From assembly GCA_917880885.1 (NCBI GenBank), contig OU862907.1:71481072-71545071 (forward strand): a stretch of DNA of 64,000 bases, read 5' to 3'. Source of the DNA: Limnephilus marmoratus (Eukaryota > Arthropoda > Insecta > Trichoptera > Limnephilidae). The notes beneath the pieces are model-generated. The model worked only from the letters and a program-made list of their open reading frames with translations. It searched no databases and was not told the origin of the DNA. Made by a program: the position numbers and the translations under genes. Below, piece after piece: positions 1-10,212 of the stretch. Each line of letters starts with the position of its first letter. Position 1 is the stretch's first letter.

Positions 1-1280
1 AATAAAAACACGAAAAGAGCACAATCTTTGTTTTACTATTTGAAAAAAGAAGACCAACCATTCAAAGTGTGCAGAACTATGTTTCTGAAGACCCTTGGAA
101 TCGGAAGATGGACAGTTTTGAATTAGAAAAACAAACAAGTACCTGCTTCTAAAAGGAACCAAAAAGATTTAGATTCTCTTAAAACTAAACCTTCTAATTC
201 AAAGCCATTTGAATTAGAACGTCAGGAGCTTAGAAATTTTTTCGAGTCATTGCCAGTAATGGAATCGCACTACTGTCGTGCTAGTACGCAGAAAAAGTAT
301 TTGTTGCCAGAGTGGCGATCAAAACGATCCCTTTACGATTTTTATGTAAACGAATGGTGTAGAAGAATTTGATGTACTAAATCTCGGATTGTACTATCCT
401 AAAAAGGATCAGTGTGAGATATGTGCTCTCTTTAAAGTCGGCAATAAGTCGCAAGAAGATTATTTAGAACATCAAAGTAAGAAAGAAGAAGCTCGAGCAG
501 AAAAAGATAAAGTTGAAGAAAGTGTCGTGTTTACGGTTGACTTGCAGGTGGTTCTGATGGCTCCCAAATCAAAAATTAGTAGTTTATACTATAGAACAAA
601 GCTCCAAATACACAATCTTGCCTTTTATAATTTGAAGAACAAAGATGGCTATTGCTATTTATGGAACGAAACCGAAGGAGGTTTAAACTCGGAAGAGTTT
701 GCAAGTATATGGGTCAGTTTTATTGAGAACAAGGTTTTAGGACAAAATGAACAAGCAAAACCAAATAAAATCATTTTTTATAGCGATGGTTGCACGTATC
801 AAAACAGGAATTGTGTAACGTCTAATGCATTGCTATTGTCAGCTATAAACCACAACATAATCATAGAACAAAAATTTCTAGAAGTTGGGCACACACAGAT
901 GGAAGCGGACAGCATACATTCCTCTGTTGAGCGAGCTCTTAAAGATAAAAAAAACATCAATGATCCTGCGGAGTATATATCTATTTGCAGGTCGGCAAGG
1001 AAAAAACCCTAGACCTTATGATGTAACTTACCTAAACCATACTTTTTTCAAAAGCTTTGATGAAGGAATTTTTTTAAAAAGCGCTCGTCCTGGACGTGGT
1101 AAAGGTGACGCTAAAGTTACTGATATTAGAACTCTTCAGTACACTCCAAACGGCGACGTATTTTTTAAATTGAGATTCACGAATTTATGGAAAATACTAC
1201 CACAAAGAAAATCACCGGCTGTAATTGCATTGCCTTTTGATTCCCTTAGAAATCACTTGCAAACAAAAAAAAAATTATAA
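1..1280 (+). pseudogene. Decayed DUF7869-like transposon-type gene, 5' end outside window
   Basis: Three reading frames in succession encode one protein type. At about 22-360 there is a segment with VCRTMFLKTLGIG and SHYCRASTQKKYL, broken by an in-frame TAG near 112. At 368-1012 the next segment has a YPKKDQCEICALF stretch, then FYSDGCTYQNRN and LEVGHTQMEADSIHSSVE. At about 1000-1280 the frame continues with NPRPYDVTYLNHTFF. The last frame change falls in a run of six A at about 1001-1006, where one extra A explains it. The order of motifs fits the multicopy insect proteins labelled DUF7869, which look RNase-H/DDE-like and are thought to come from mobile elements. That family name is from memory and the function is unknown. 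With a stop and at least two frameshifts it is probably not functional. It continues left of the window. Confidence 0.6.
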
Positions 1281-1335
1281 AAAGGAAGTTTGAAGACTTG
1301 CAATATTAAAAAAGCACTTTACCTGAAGACTATCT

Positions 1336-1379
1336 ATTACAAATACGAGTAGTGACTAGTCACTACTCGTATTTGTAAT
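1336..1379. repeat. Perfect 44-nt palindrome
   Basis: A 22-nt arm beginning ATTACAAATACGAGTAGTGA is followed without a spacer by its exact reverse complement, with the centre at CT|AG (1357/1358). It lies 56 bp after the last codon of the DUF7869-like pseudogene and could mark that element's end, or be a chance or copying product. Confidence 0.9.
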
Positions 1380-2024
1380 TGTTGAGACGGACTGGTGTGT
1401 AATCTTACTTAATGTGATTTATTTTGATTTTAATTTAGAAATATTCAGGCTACAAGATTTCAACATGTAACAGTTACTTTATGTTAGAGAGTACTCTTCT
1501 TAGGGTGAATTGCCTAAAACAACAACAAATAATACTAAGAGTTCAATATTTTTTTGATAAGAGAGAATTATCGTTTTATTTTTGTTATTAAAATAAGCTA
1601 TTATAATAGAGCATTTAGTTTTATAATTAAATTATGGGGTAATTTTAAAAAGTTATAGAATCTATCTATATTATAATATTGAGACCGAAAAAAGGTGTTC
1701 CTAATGTATATTAATAAAACTTTGAATTTAGAAACATTACTTATAATTTTTAGAAAATTAATATTAAGAGTGAAAAACTGCCAAATCCAGTATTAATAAT
1801 GTAACTGCCCTGCAAAAACCTGCTATGTCACAAATGTATTAATTATTAAATAAATACTGAATTTACTAACTCTTCTTTTATTTTATATTATAAAGAATAA
1901 AAAAATACACCAACTGTATAAGAACCGTTTCCTAAAATTAATTAAATTTTTTTTAATAACATTTTTTGTCTCTCCTGTAAAGTTACTTATTTGGCTGTTA
2001 GCAGGTTTACACTCTAAGCCGACG
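1380..2024. other. AT-rich intergenic DNA
   Basis: I see no coding potential, RNA gene or recognisable repeat here. The stretch is strongly AT-rich with short A and T runs. Confidence 0.6.
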
Positions 2025-2700
2025 ATTTAATTTAATATGTCAATAAATATATTGCATATGGGTTGCCTAACAAATTTGAGTCCAGGGTATATGATTAATT
2101 AATAATTTAAAAATATATTTTTTTAAACATTTCACCGGTTTGAGTGAATGTGTGCGACTGAGAGGTCCCAACCAACCATCCCATGCGACAGAAGAGGACA
2201 CAGCATAGCAGCTGTTTTAAGTCCGTCCATTTAAAGAAAGAGAGTGCGCATGCTGCATTGTTCTTGAAAATGAAAAGGATAGCGATAGAGTCGTATATGC
2301 TGTGCATCATTTTGGAGTAGTTTATTAAAATATAGGAATGGTTATTAATTTTTTTAAATCAATTACTTAGATTTATGTGTGTACATTTTAATACCACCGT
2401 GTTCATAATGAAATAATCTTTAATTTCATTTAATTTTTTAATTCAATAATCAGACCGGTGCAAAATGCTAGTATCGATTTACCTGTTTATACCTGGCTAC
2501 CCGAGAGTTGTGACCCGAAAAGAATAGGCAACCTAATGTTTGCATATTCTATGGGCTTCATACTTTCGATTGGTATAGAATTTGTCTAATAATCAAACCG
2601 GTGAAATGTTTAAAAAATAAATTATTAATTAATCATACCCTGGACTAAAATTTGTTAGGCAACTCACATGCAATATATTTATTGACATATTAAATTAAAT
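2025..2700. mobile_element. MITE-like element with about 115-bp terminal inverted repeats
   Basis: The left arm (about 2025-2142) is the near-exact reverse complement of the right arm (about 2583-2700). Both hold the words GTTGCCTAACAAATTT and AACATTTCACCGGTTTGA and differ by a few substitutions and short indels. The interior of about 440 bp has no credible coding region. A third ACCGGTG-containing segment near 2448 resembles the inner edge of the right arm. Element class is not assigned because target-site duplications are unclear. Confidence 0.7.
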
Positions 2701-2739
2701 ATATAATACTTTTCGTCAAATAAAAATTTCGGTGAAGGT

Positions 2740-2880
2740 CGTTTTATATCGTGATCCTATACTAAGAATACTAGTTCTAAATCAATACGTGGTGGTGTTT
2801 TGTTAGCAATCTCTAAAGCTAGCTGGGATAGAAACTGGATAGGCCTTCGAATTGTTAACCTTCCGTCAGGAGCAATGCAA
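2740..2880 (+). pseudogene. LINE endonuclease scrap
   Basis: A short translation containing SKSIRGGVLLAISKASWD resembles the GGGVLIAV region of the apurinic-like endonuclease of Jockey/CR1-type LINEs (compare the better copy on the minus strand near 46900). It is short and isolated. Confidence 0.35.
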
Positions 2881-3421
2881 ATCCTAACACGATCGGGCGC
2901 AATTCATCTATGAGATTAAATCACAGAAAAACAGATTTTTCGCCCAATTTATTTGTATTTGGGTTCCAAAAGTCATGTATCAGAAATATAAAAGCAAATA
3001 AGAAAGAATAAAGTTACCTACATATATAAAAATCACATTACGTCAATAAAAACAGTAACTGCAAAGATACTTATAACAAAAAGTTTCGTGACTTTGTGAG
3101 TTAACATTTATTATAAAATAGGTAGGTAGTATAACATTATAACATAAAATAACATTGTGATTGGTCAAAAACAAAAAAGCAATAAACAGGCTTCAGACTG
3201 GAATGAGTACCTTCTGAATAAATAAACCAACATTACTTACACAATCGGGCGCAATTCATCCGAAAGATTACTGCATACTACGTAGCAGCCCGACAATGCG
3301 CAACAAGAGACGAACGGGAACTGGCCCTCTGTGGTGGGGAAGGAGGAAAATCAGGAGGCCACGCCCCTAGATCGGTGATATTTACCCTTTGGCACAAAAA
3401 TAACAGATCACTTCATCTCAT
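2881..3421. other. Intergenic DNA with a repeated 16-mer
   Basis: ATCGGGCGCAATTCAT occurs at about 2895 and again at about 3244, each followed by a similar GATTA-containing tail, so this is either a short direct repeat flanking 350 bp or two repeat ends. Nothing else is recognised. Confidence 0.4.
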
Positions 3422-3570
3422 GGTGTAAGACTACCTTTAAGAATTGAAGCGTTGCTTGAAATGGCGTTAGCTGTGTTTGGTGACCAGATCTGAATAGCCA
3501 GGTACTTCCCCACCTTCCTCTCCCCCATCTCCTTCCACTCCCAACTATCTTCGGACTCACAACATAATCC
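3422..3570 (+). repeat. SINE fragment, 3' part of the SINE at 31046
   Basis: The segment from GGTGTAAGAC through TGGTGACCAGATCTGAATAG to CTCACAACATA matches the central and 3' part of the tRNA-headed SINE at 31046-31488 and the inverted copy at 49589-50009. The tRNA-like head and A-tail are missing. Confidence 0.7.
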
Positions 3571-3829
3571 AAATAATCACAACATCATTGTTCGTGAGTG
3601 TGATGAGAGTGAGAGTAATCGATTGTTGTTTCTTTAAAAAAATATGAACGGAAAATTTCGATAAGCTACGTCGTATTATATTCCTTTATGGAGTATTTAA
3701 AATATTATAATTATCAAAAGTAGGAACTACCTTTAACAATTATTTTCTTCGAAAGTTCGTTGTCTATGAAAATATCATCTACCTTCTGTCGCCTTCTGAC
3801 TTCTGACATTTACATCTTACATCGCGTCT

Positions 3830-4345
3830 CGCGTCCTTGAACAGTGCTCGATGTCATTCGCGCCCCACTTTTCTAAAGTAATATTGTATTGTACACAATA
3901 CTTGCGTTCCGAGTTTACAGTTTTAGGTATCTTCAGTGACCATTACATTTTTATTCCGAAGTTAATCAAATTATTGCACTTTCCTTGTGACGTTTCATCA
4001 ACACGTTTGTATTGACCGCTACGCTTCGCCTTGTACGTAAGTATTTTTTCGTTATATTGACTTAGAACGACCTGAGCCCCTCAATTGGTGCATGTTTATT
4101 ATAAGAATGTATTTAGTTGTACAACATATTGATATAACATATTGAGCTCCCCAACACCAACCAGGTAAACGTACGACAGACGAGAGTACATAAGTTTGTA
4201 CAGTGTCGATTTACGGCCGCTGTTACAAATGCCGACCAAGATATTAGCAAGTTTATTAAATATTTACCCTGAGCGGAAAATGTTAACTTATTACATTTAG
4301 TATGTTCATGTTTTTTGTCTTGCGTTGACTTATTGTTAAAAATAG
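3830..4345. repeat. Dispersed repeat X, copy 1
   Basis: This segment is homologous in inverse orientation to about 47975-48560. Shared landmarks are TTGTGACGTTTC (near 3985), the GTACGTAAG that follows, and a region whose minus-strand translation includes LTFSAQ and TLVCRTFTWLVLGS (47975-48235 gives LKFSAH and TLVCRLLTWPMLGN on the plus strand). A shorter related stretch lies at about 19085-19215. It may be a mobile element or a duplicated flank of the zinc-finger genes. Confidence 0.5.
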
Positions 4346-4439
4346 ATACCACCAATTTTGTTTTTCCTTTACACTCTGAAATAAGAACTCTAAAGAGCTA
4401 ATCTATAACTTTTCTTAATATGGAAATTTTTCCATACGG

Positions 4440-4880
4440 AATCAGCTATCTATATATATTTGAAAATCGGATCTAAGAGCTCGTTCACATTGAGCATATA
4501 AATATAAAAGATCATAGCACGCCACATATCGCTCTCCATACAATCCCTTCAGACCGTTCACACCTGAGCGCTTTATGCGCACATCAACCATAGACAATGC
4601 ACATCTTACGCCGTAACCGCTCCTGAGGCGATATGCCAACAGTTAAGCGCCCCCCACTCCGACGAAAACAGGAGAGGGGGTCATTTTAATTACGGAGCTG
4701 CCAAGAACGGTGGGTGACAGATGTCAACTCCATAGATTCAGTACAAAAATGCGCGCTCCGTGGCCGCTCGCTAATTCAACTGACCCCCTCTCCTACCATA
4801 GGAAGAAATATTTTATCTGCGCCGTGTGAACGCCACGATACATAAGCGCTCGCGGTTCAACAGATACCTGCTAGCGGTTA
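4440..4880. repeat. Possible foldback or MITE region
   Basis: AGGAGAGGGGGTCA at 4670-4683 is exactly reverse-complementary to 4781-4794. A weaker outer pair, GTTCACA at about 4483 and TGTGAAC at about 4824, brackets it. The sequence is richer in GC than its surroundings. No gene is seen. Confidence 0.4.
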
Positions 4881-5029
4881 TATTAGATGTCTGAACACCC
4901 CTTAATTTGTCTGGTTTTCTACGACTGTCAATTGCTTTTTCTATGGGTGACGTTGACTGATGTCAAATGTCAGCTGTCGCATATTTTAGTTTACTGTGTT
5001 TAAAAAAATGAATAACTGCAAGTATACCT

Positions 5030-5390
5030 TATTATTTATTCCTTTAATGTTCGTTTTAAGTTGTATATCGACGATTTGACATTTGTGAAGTTTTGTTCCA
5101 TTCTAAATACGTTCCATTCTAAATTTGTTTTGTTCCATATTAAATAATTTTAAATAAGTTCCAACTAAATTTTTAAGAAAATAATTCAGTTTACCGAAAC
5201 TAAGAAACTATTTTGTAATAACAAATTTTACAGCCGATTCCGTATGAAATCTTTTCCGTACCCACAAAAGAAACAGAATTGCTCCTCTGAACAATTATCC
5301 AAGTAAAAGAAAGCTTTGTGTTAAAATAAATTCCGTAGAATCTCTTATCTTCGAAGCCACAAGTGGTTTCCCCAAGGATCTCACCTCGAA
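5030..5390 (+). promoter_or_regulatory. Upstream region shared by genes A and B
   Basis: Blocks such as GATTTGACATTTGTGAAG (about 5070) and the TTTACCGAAACTAAGAAAC...ACAGCCGATTCCG block (about 5190-5240) recur before gene B at about 19175-19215 and 19670-19790. Conservation upstream of two paralogues suggests a duplicated 5' flank that may hold promoter or leader sequence. No promoter motif is identified. Confidence 0.35.
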
Positions 5391-5394
5391 CCAA

Positions 5395-6428
5395 TTATTT
5401 TTTTATTATTTATAAATGACATTGTTGGTATATTTAAATATGTACAAATTTTACTCTTCGCTGATGATTTAAACATATATAGAATGATATGTAGTAGGAT
5501 TGCCATATTTTACAATCTAATTTAGATAAATTGTTTCATTGGTGTGTGATCAACTCGCTATTTCTTAATATTCAAAAGTGCCAAATTATTCGTTTTCATA
5601 AAATCCAAAGTCATGTAACTTATGAATACTCTCTAAATAATGTAATATTGACACCAGTCGCTCAGATCAGGGACTGAGGATTTACTCTGCATGTTAATGA
5701 AATAACAAATAGAGCTATACATTTATTTATTTTATGTGGGGAACAGCAATTGATTTTAAGTCACTAGAATGATTGTAAAAATTGTGCACTTCTTTAATAA
5801 GAAGCCAGGTAGTGTAAAATTCGCCTATTTGGTCCCCATTGTATAAAACTCATTCCGACAGTATAGAAAGGGTACACCACAAATTTCTAAGATTTATAAC
5901 TTAAAGCTGAGTATTCCAATTCAAAATATTAACTTTTTCCTTTTGATGAAACAACTCAACTTAATTACGCTGTCAGATAGACGGATCATCTCTGACCTTG
6001 TACTATTAAATAAAATCATTAATACTTTTGAATGTAGCTATAACTTTGTGGTTATCATATGTTAGTATACGCTTGCACTGAAGAAGGAACGGTCGTTCCG
6101 AAACCGGTCCGATTTACTCAAATATATAAGTGGTTCAAACAAAGTTAAATTGGTTCATTTATCTAAAATCATTAATATTTTCATTGACAACCCTGAAATT
6201 CTAGCCAAAATTAAATTTTACCTACCGACCAGAAATACAAGGCAATATGCTACCTTCTTCTGTGACAATTTAATAACAAACTATGAGGCTTATACACCTA
6301 TAAATAGATTACATCATTTTGGCAATACATTAGGGAATATTGTAGACGTGTTTAAAGATTCCGTATTAGTTATAAAACGAAGTCTTTATAATTACTTTAA
6401 TGAAATGTTTGATTTTATTTTTAATTAA
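5395..6428 (+). pseudogene. Degenerate Jockey/CR1-like LINE, RT to 3' end
   Basis: Plus-strand translations in shifting frames give FINDI, then LLFADDLNIY (RT active-site box near 5455), LFHWCVINSLFLNIQKCQI, and near the end a C-terminal stretch (6150-6428) with SKIINIFIDNPEILAKIKFYLP and NRLHHFGN. That tail matches the C-terminal layout of the better LINE at 42028. Several frameshifts and an apparent internal rearrangement near 6030-6150 mean it is dead. Confidence 0.65.
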
Positions 6429-6930
6429 TTTTATTTTTTAACTATTAATTTAATCATTATATGTTATATATTGTGTACTGATTGATAATAGAATTATTAA
6501 TTTAATCATTTAGCGCTTCAGATTTTTTGTCCGGTTTAAATCTTTCCTACAGGAAAAACCTTTCCAAACTTTTCCACAAATGATCATCTAGTCAATCCAC
6601 GTTATGCAATTGCACTATTTAAGTATGATTAATACAAAATAGTACGATCCCTCAATATAAATATTTAAAAAATCTTTTGTACCTAATCCTACATGTATTT
6701 AAAAGGACTTAGTTTTGCATTTTTATATATAAATTCTTTGGCAACTCTAATATGCCTAAATTTTGAGAGAGCTAGGTATAATGCCAGCAGTCGAAATTAC
6801 AAATGGTTAAATATTGTTTTTTCATAAGAAGTGATTACTTTGTGGTTAGACATTGGTTATTATTATTGTGTATTACGTACCTGCCTCACTATTATTACTT
6901 GTCTTTGTTAAAGCCCACTAGTATACCCAC
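6429..6930. other. AT-rich intergenic DNA
   Basis: No gene, RNA or clear repeat is recognised. Confidence 0.55.
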
Positions 6931-6933
6931 AAT

Positions 6934-7160
6934 AATTTCAAAAAATAATCGTCTATGATTTTCAATTGATTGTAGGTAGTCCAGATCACCTCAAAGCCTT
7001 TATATATATTACCTTTCAAACGAATCTGATTGCTAAAAAACTCCTTTATAACCACTCGTAAATAATTGGATTAATCTATAAATTTTCTTATGCAGGTCCA
7101 ATTCTGGAAGCTTGGACTAACATGTATCATTATTAAACTCGAACACTATCACAGAAGGCC
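6934..7160 (+). promoter_or_regulatory. Gene A 5' flank with UTR intron acceptor
   Basis: The stretch starting CGTCTATGATTTTCAATTGA is repeated before gene B at about 19927. It ends in a polypyrimidine tract and TTATGCAG, so a 5' UTR exon would begin at 7096, 65 bp before the ATG. The same acceptor-to-ATG arrangement is present in genes B and C, which supports a spliced 5' leader. The upstream first exon is not located. Confidence 0.5.
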
Positions 7161-7314
7161 ATGGATCTTCCCAACCCAGAGAGTGTTTCCATCAAGGTGG
7201 AACCAGGCTCCCAGGAAGAAGGCGCAGGTGAAATGCCCTATACGGATATAGATATCTACCTCCCGGATGTGAAGAAGGAATGTTTGAAGTATGCGGCGAG
7301 TACTTCAACAGCCA
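7161..7314 (+). CDS. Gene A exon 1 (acidic leader module)
   Basis: It encodes 51 residues plus one base before the GTAAGT donor. SUMO-consensus-like IKVE (residues 11-14) and VKKE (37-40) flank a DIDIYLPDV stretch. Confidence 0.8.
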
Positions 7315-9948
7315 GTAAGTTGCGTTGTAAATAAAGAACACGTTGAGTGTTGTTTCAGATTTTCGGAAGTCATGTCCGATTTAGAATATTGTTCAGACAG
7401 ATATTTATTTCGATATTTACTATACCTACGTATATCTTTAGAATAAACTGTCAAACTGTCGAGCAATCGCTTAAATTTATATTGTTCACAAAAAGTTTCC
7501 AATTTCTAGAGTACATATCTCAATTGTGAGAAATGATGTAAGTTTCGTGTATTATTGGTTTTATAAATATTTATAAAATTGATGCTTAATAACAATTTTC
7601 TTTTTACAATTACAACCAAACTTTGTTGTGAAAGTTCACACAAGTAAAATGGTGTTTCTTTCCCATGGATTCATTAAAAGAGAAAATAGGTTACTAAAAA
7701 GCCTCGATTACATTCAGCGAGTTTAAAGCTAATAGCCAGCCTATTCACTATCTGCTAGTAAACTCCTTTAGTGTAAAATCTGCTAGTTATCTAGTAATAC
7801 GCTGAGCGAGTTCACAAGCAGATAGTGAACACGCCGGCTAGTTGCTTGTAAACTCGCTTAATGTAATCGAGGCTTAAGACCACGCGCATATTTGCACCGA
7901 ACTAGAGCTAATTGACATATTTGAGATTTACTGCGTTTAGTATCGCATAGTTAGTTCGTCAGACAAGCTGTCCCTAGCTACCACATACAAGTCTCTCTTT
8001 TATTTTTTTTATTGTGTACGATCCTTACTTTGTATTTATTTAGTCTACGTTCCCTGAAACGGACATCTAGTTTCATTATTTTTTCTCAAACCTCCAGTTT
8101 TAAATATGTTATTTTGATGTGCAGTTGCAGTATGTTCAGTGTGAAGTCCTTACATAACTATTTGTACAAAGAGAATCTACAAAGTTTTTTGTGATAACTT
8201 TACCGAAGCGTTTTTTGTGTATTGTCAATATTTTTTCTTTGTTTCTACAAAGTATTTAATTGGTATCTTTATTGTGTTTTTTGAAAAAAAAAAACTAGAT
8301 TTCCTTAATATGGTATTATTTCTATATTTTTTAATACGCTGTTCTAAGTACTTGTTGTGTTTTGTTTCTCTAGGTAGCATTGATGTCGAGCTTGCTGCTA
8401 TCAAGTTAGAACCAGGATCCCGAGAAGAAGTTAAAGGGGGAATTCCTTATACGGAAATTGACATAGAACTCCCGGATGTTAAAAAGGAATGCTTAGAGCG
8501 CTCTGAAGGATTGACCCAGACAAAAGGTAAAACTGATTTTAAGTTTGTTAACCTTTAATTATGGAAGTTACATTTTTGTTACACTAATATGGAAGTGCAG
8601 TCTCACAGACCGCTATCTTTAAATGACGGAATCTATCTAGTTAAATAAGTATTGTACATAAAATTGGTTTTATTTATTTACGGATCTTACCAAATGTAAA
8701 AAAACAAGACATTTAAATTAAAATATATTTATTCTTAGCTTAAATCTAACCATTTAACGATCAAAGGCAGTTTCAGCCATTTTTACTTGAGTTTACTTTA
8801 TAGTATCATTTTCCTAGGAAAATTACTTTTTCAGTAAGTTTCACTAATTTTACAATAAAATGTAAAGAATCCATCTTCTACTATTATAAAGGCGAAAGTT
8901 TGTATGGATGTATGTTTGTTACTCTTTCACACGAAAACTACTGAATGGATTTTAATGAAACTTTACAGTTATATAGCTCATACATCAGAATAGGCTACAG
9001 GCTATAGCTAAGAGCTCTGGCATTATATTAAATTGGATTCATTGAGGCGGACAGGTGCGTAAGGTACGCGGGAGGTAATTTGCACGCGATTCAGTAACTG
9101 CAAGCGGCCTGTGAGACCGAACGTTCATAGTTAAAGGTTTTAAATGTTAAAAAATTTGTGCTCTCCTAATTTTTGAATTTACACATTTTTGCGTTCTTAC
9201 ATTTACTAATCTTTATCTGTAATCTTTTTCAGGCTTATTGAAAAACCTTAAGACGCATCTTGGGGGAAAGCGATACCCTTGTCCCCATTGTAACTACTCT
9301 TGCTCTCTTAAATCAACGTTTGAAATGCACTTGCGCACACATTCTGGAGAAAAACCTTTTTCATGTCCCGACTGCAACTATTCATGTTCTCGAAAGGGTA
9401 ATTTAGGACGTCATATGTTGACTCACGGTGGAACAAAAGCTTTTTCATGCTCCGACTGCAACTATTCATTTTCTCAAAAGAGTCATTTAAAAAGCCATAT
9501 GTTTACCCACAGTGGAGAAAAACCCTTTTCATGTCCTGACTGCAACTATTCATGTTCTCGAAAGGATCAATTAAAAAGTCATGTGTTCAGTCACAGTGGA
9601 TCAAAACCTTTTTCATGTCATGACTGCAACTATTCATGTTCTCGAAAGGATCAATTAAAAAGTCATATGTTCAGTCACAGTGGATCAAAACCTTTTTCAT
9701 GTCCCGACTGCAAATATTCGTGTTCTCGGAAGGATGATTTACAAAGACATATGTTCAGTCACAGTGGATCAAAACCTTTTTCATGTCCCGACTGCAAATA
9801 TTCGTGTTCTCGAAAGGTTGATTTACAAAGACATATGTTCACTCACAGTGGAACAAAACCTTTTTCATGCCCCGACTGCAACTATTCAACTTCTCGAATG
9901 GGTTATTTAGATTGTCATATGTTGACTCACAGTAGAATAAAACTGTGA
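7161..9948 (+). CDS. Gene A: C2H2 zinc-finger protein, truncated by a retrotransposon
   Basis: The gene has exons at 7161-7314, 8374-8526 and 9233-9948, with both introns in phase 1 and GT-AG ends, giving 340 residues. Exon 1 encodes an acidic leader starting MDLPNPESVSIKVEPG and exon 2 repeats the same module (IKLEPG...DVKKECLE). Exon 3 encodes eight fingers of the form C-x2-C-x12-H-x3-H with SGxKP linkers. The frame now stops at a TGA inside the LTR of a gypsy element inserted at 9944. The rest of the array resumes in frame at 14927 and holds five more fingers. It is expected to be a nuclear DNA-binding protein, a role inferred from the fold. The start is chosen because the same ATG context and leader recur in B and C. 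The present allele may make a shortened protein. Confidence 0.8.
7701..7873. mobile_element. 173-bp MITE in gene A intron 1
   Basis: Terminal inverted repeats of about 57 bp begin GCCTCGATTACATT and pair across nearly the whole element, so it is close to a foldback. There is no coding capacity. It is specific to gene A among the four paralogues. Confidence 0.75.
8374..8526 (+). CDS. Gene A exon 2 (second acidic module)
   Basis: The exon is 153 nt, the same length as exon 2 in genes B, C and D. It runs from a CTAG acceptor to a GTAAAA donor and encodes IKLEPGS and DVKKECLE separated by an acidic stretch. Confidence 0.8.
8870..9115 (+). repeat. Dispersed repeat in gene A intron 2
   Basis: A run including ATTATAAAGGCGAAAGTTTG and ACTGAATGGATTTTAATGAA resembles abundant interspersed repeats of moth and butterfly genomes, as recalled from general knowledge. 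Ends and class are not determined. Confidence 0.4.
9233..9948 (+). CDS. Gene A exon 3 (fingers 1-8, cut off by LTR)
   Basis: The exon opens after TTTTTCAG and encodes LLKNLKTHLGGKRYPC then eight fingers. Native sequence ends at 9943; the last codons, CTG TGA, are retrotransposon. Confidence 0.8.
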
Positions 9949-10109
9949 TGTCTATGGGATCGGGTAGTAATAACATCTGTTAATGTTACAATGTTTATTA
10001 GTTGCCAGATTATTATGGAGAGAGCGCTCAACAGCGGGTACATCCCTTTTATACATACCATTCTCGCTGTCTCGCACTCATGCCGTCACCCTCATACACA
10101 TACGTCACA
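9944..10109 (-). repeat. 3' LTR of the gypsy element
   Basis: The LTR is 166 bp with TG...CA ends. It matches the other LTR except at one position (9948, A versus G at 14760). Confidence 0.95.
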
Positions 10110-10212
10110 CCCCCACACTTAAAACCTAATTACATATATTTCTTTAGTCACAAATTTATACAAAACAAATCTCTAAATATTTCAATCCAGTATATGTAAT
10201 TATTCTTGTTCT

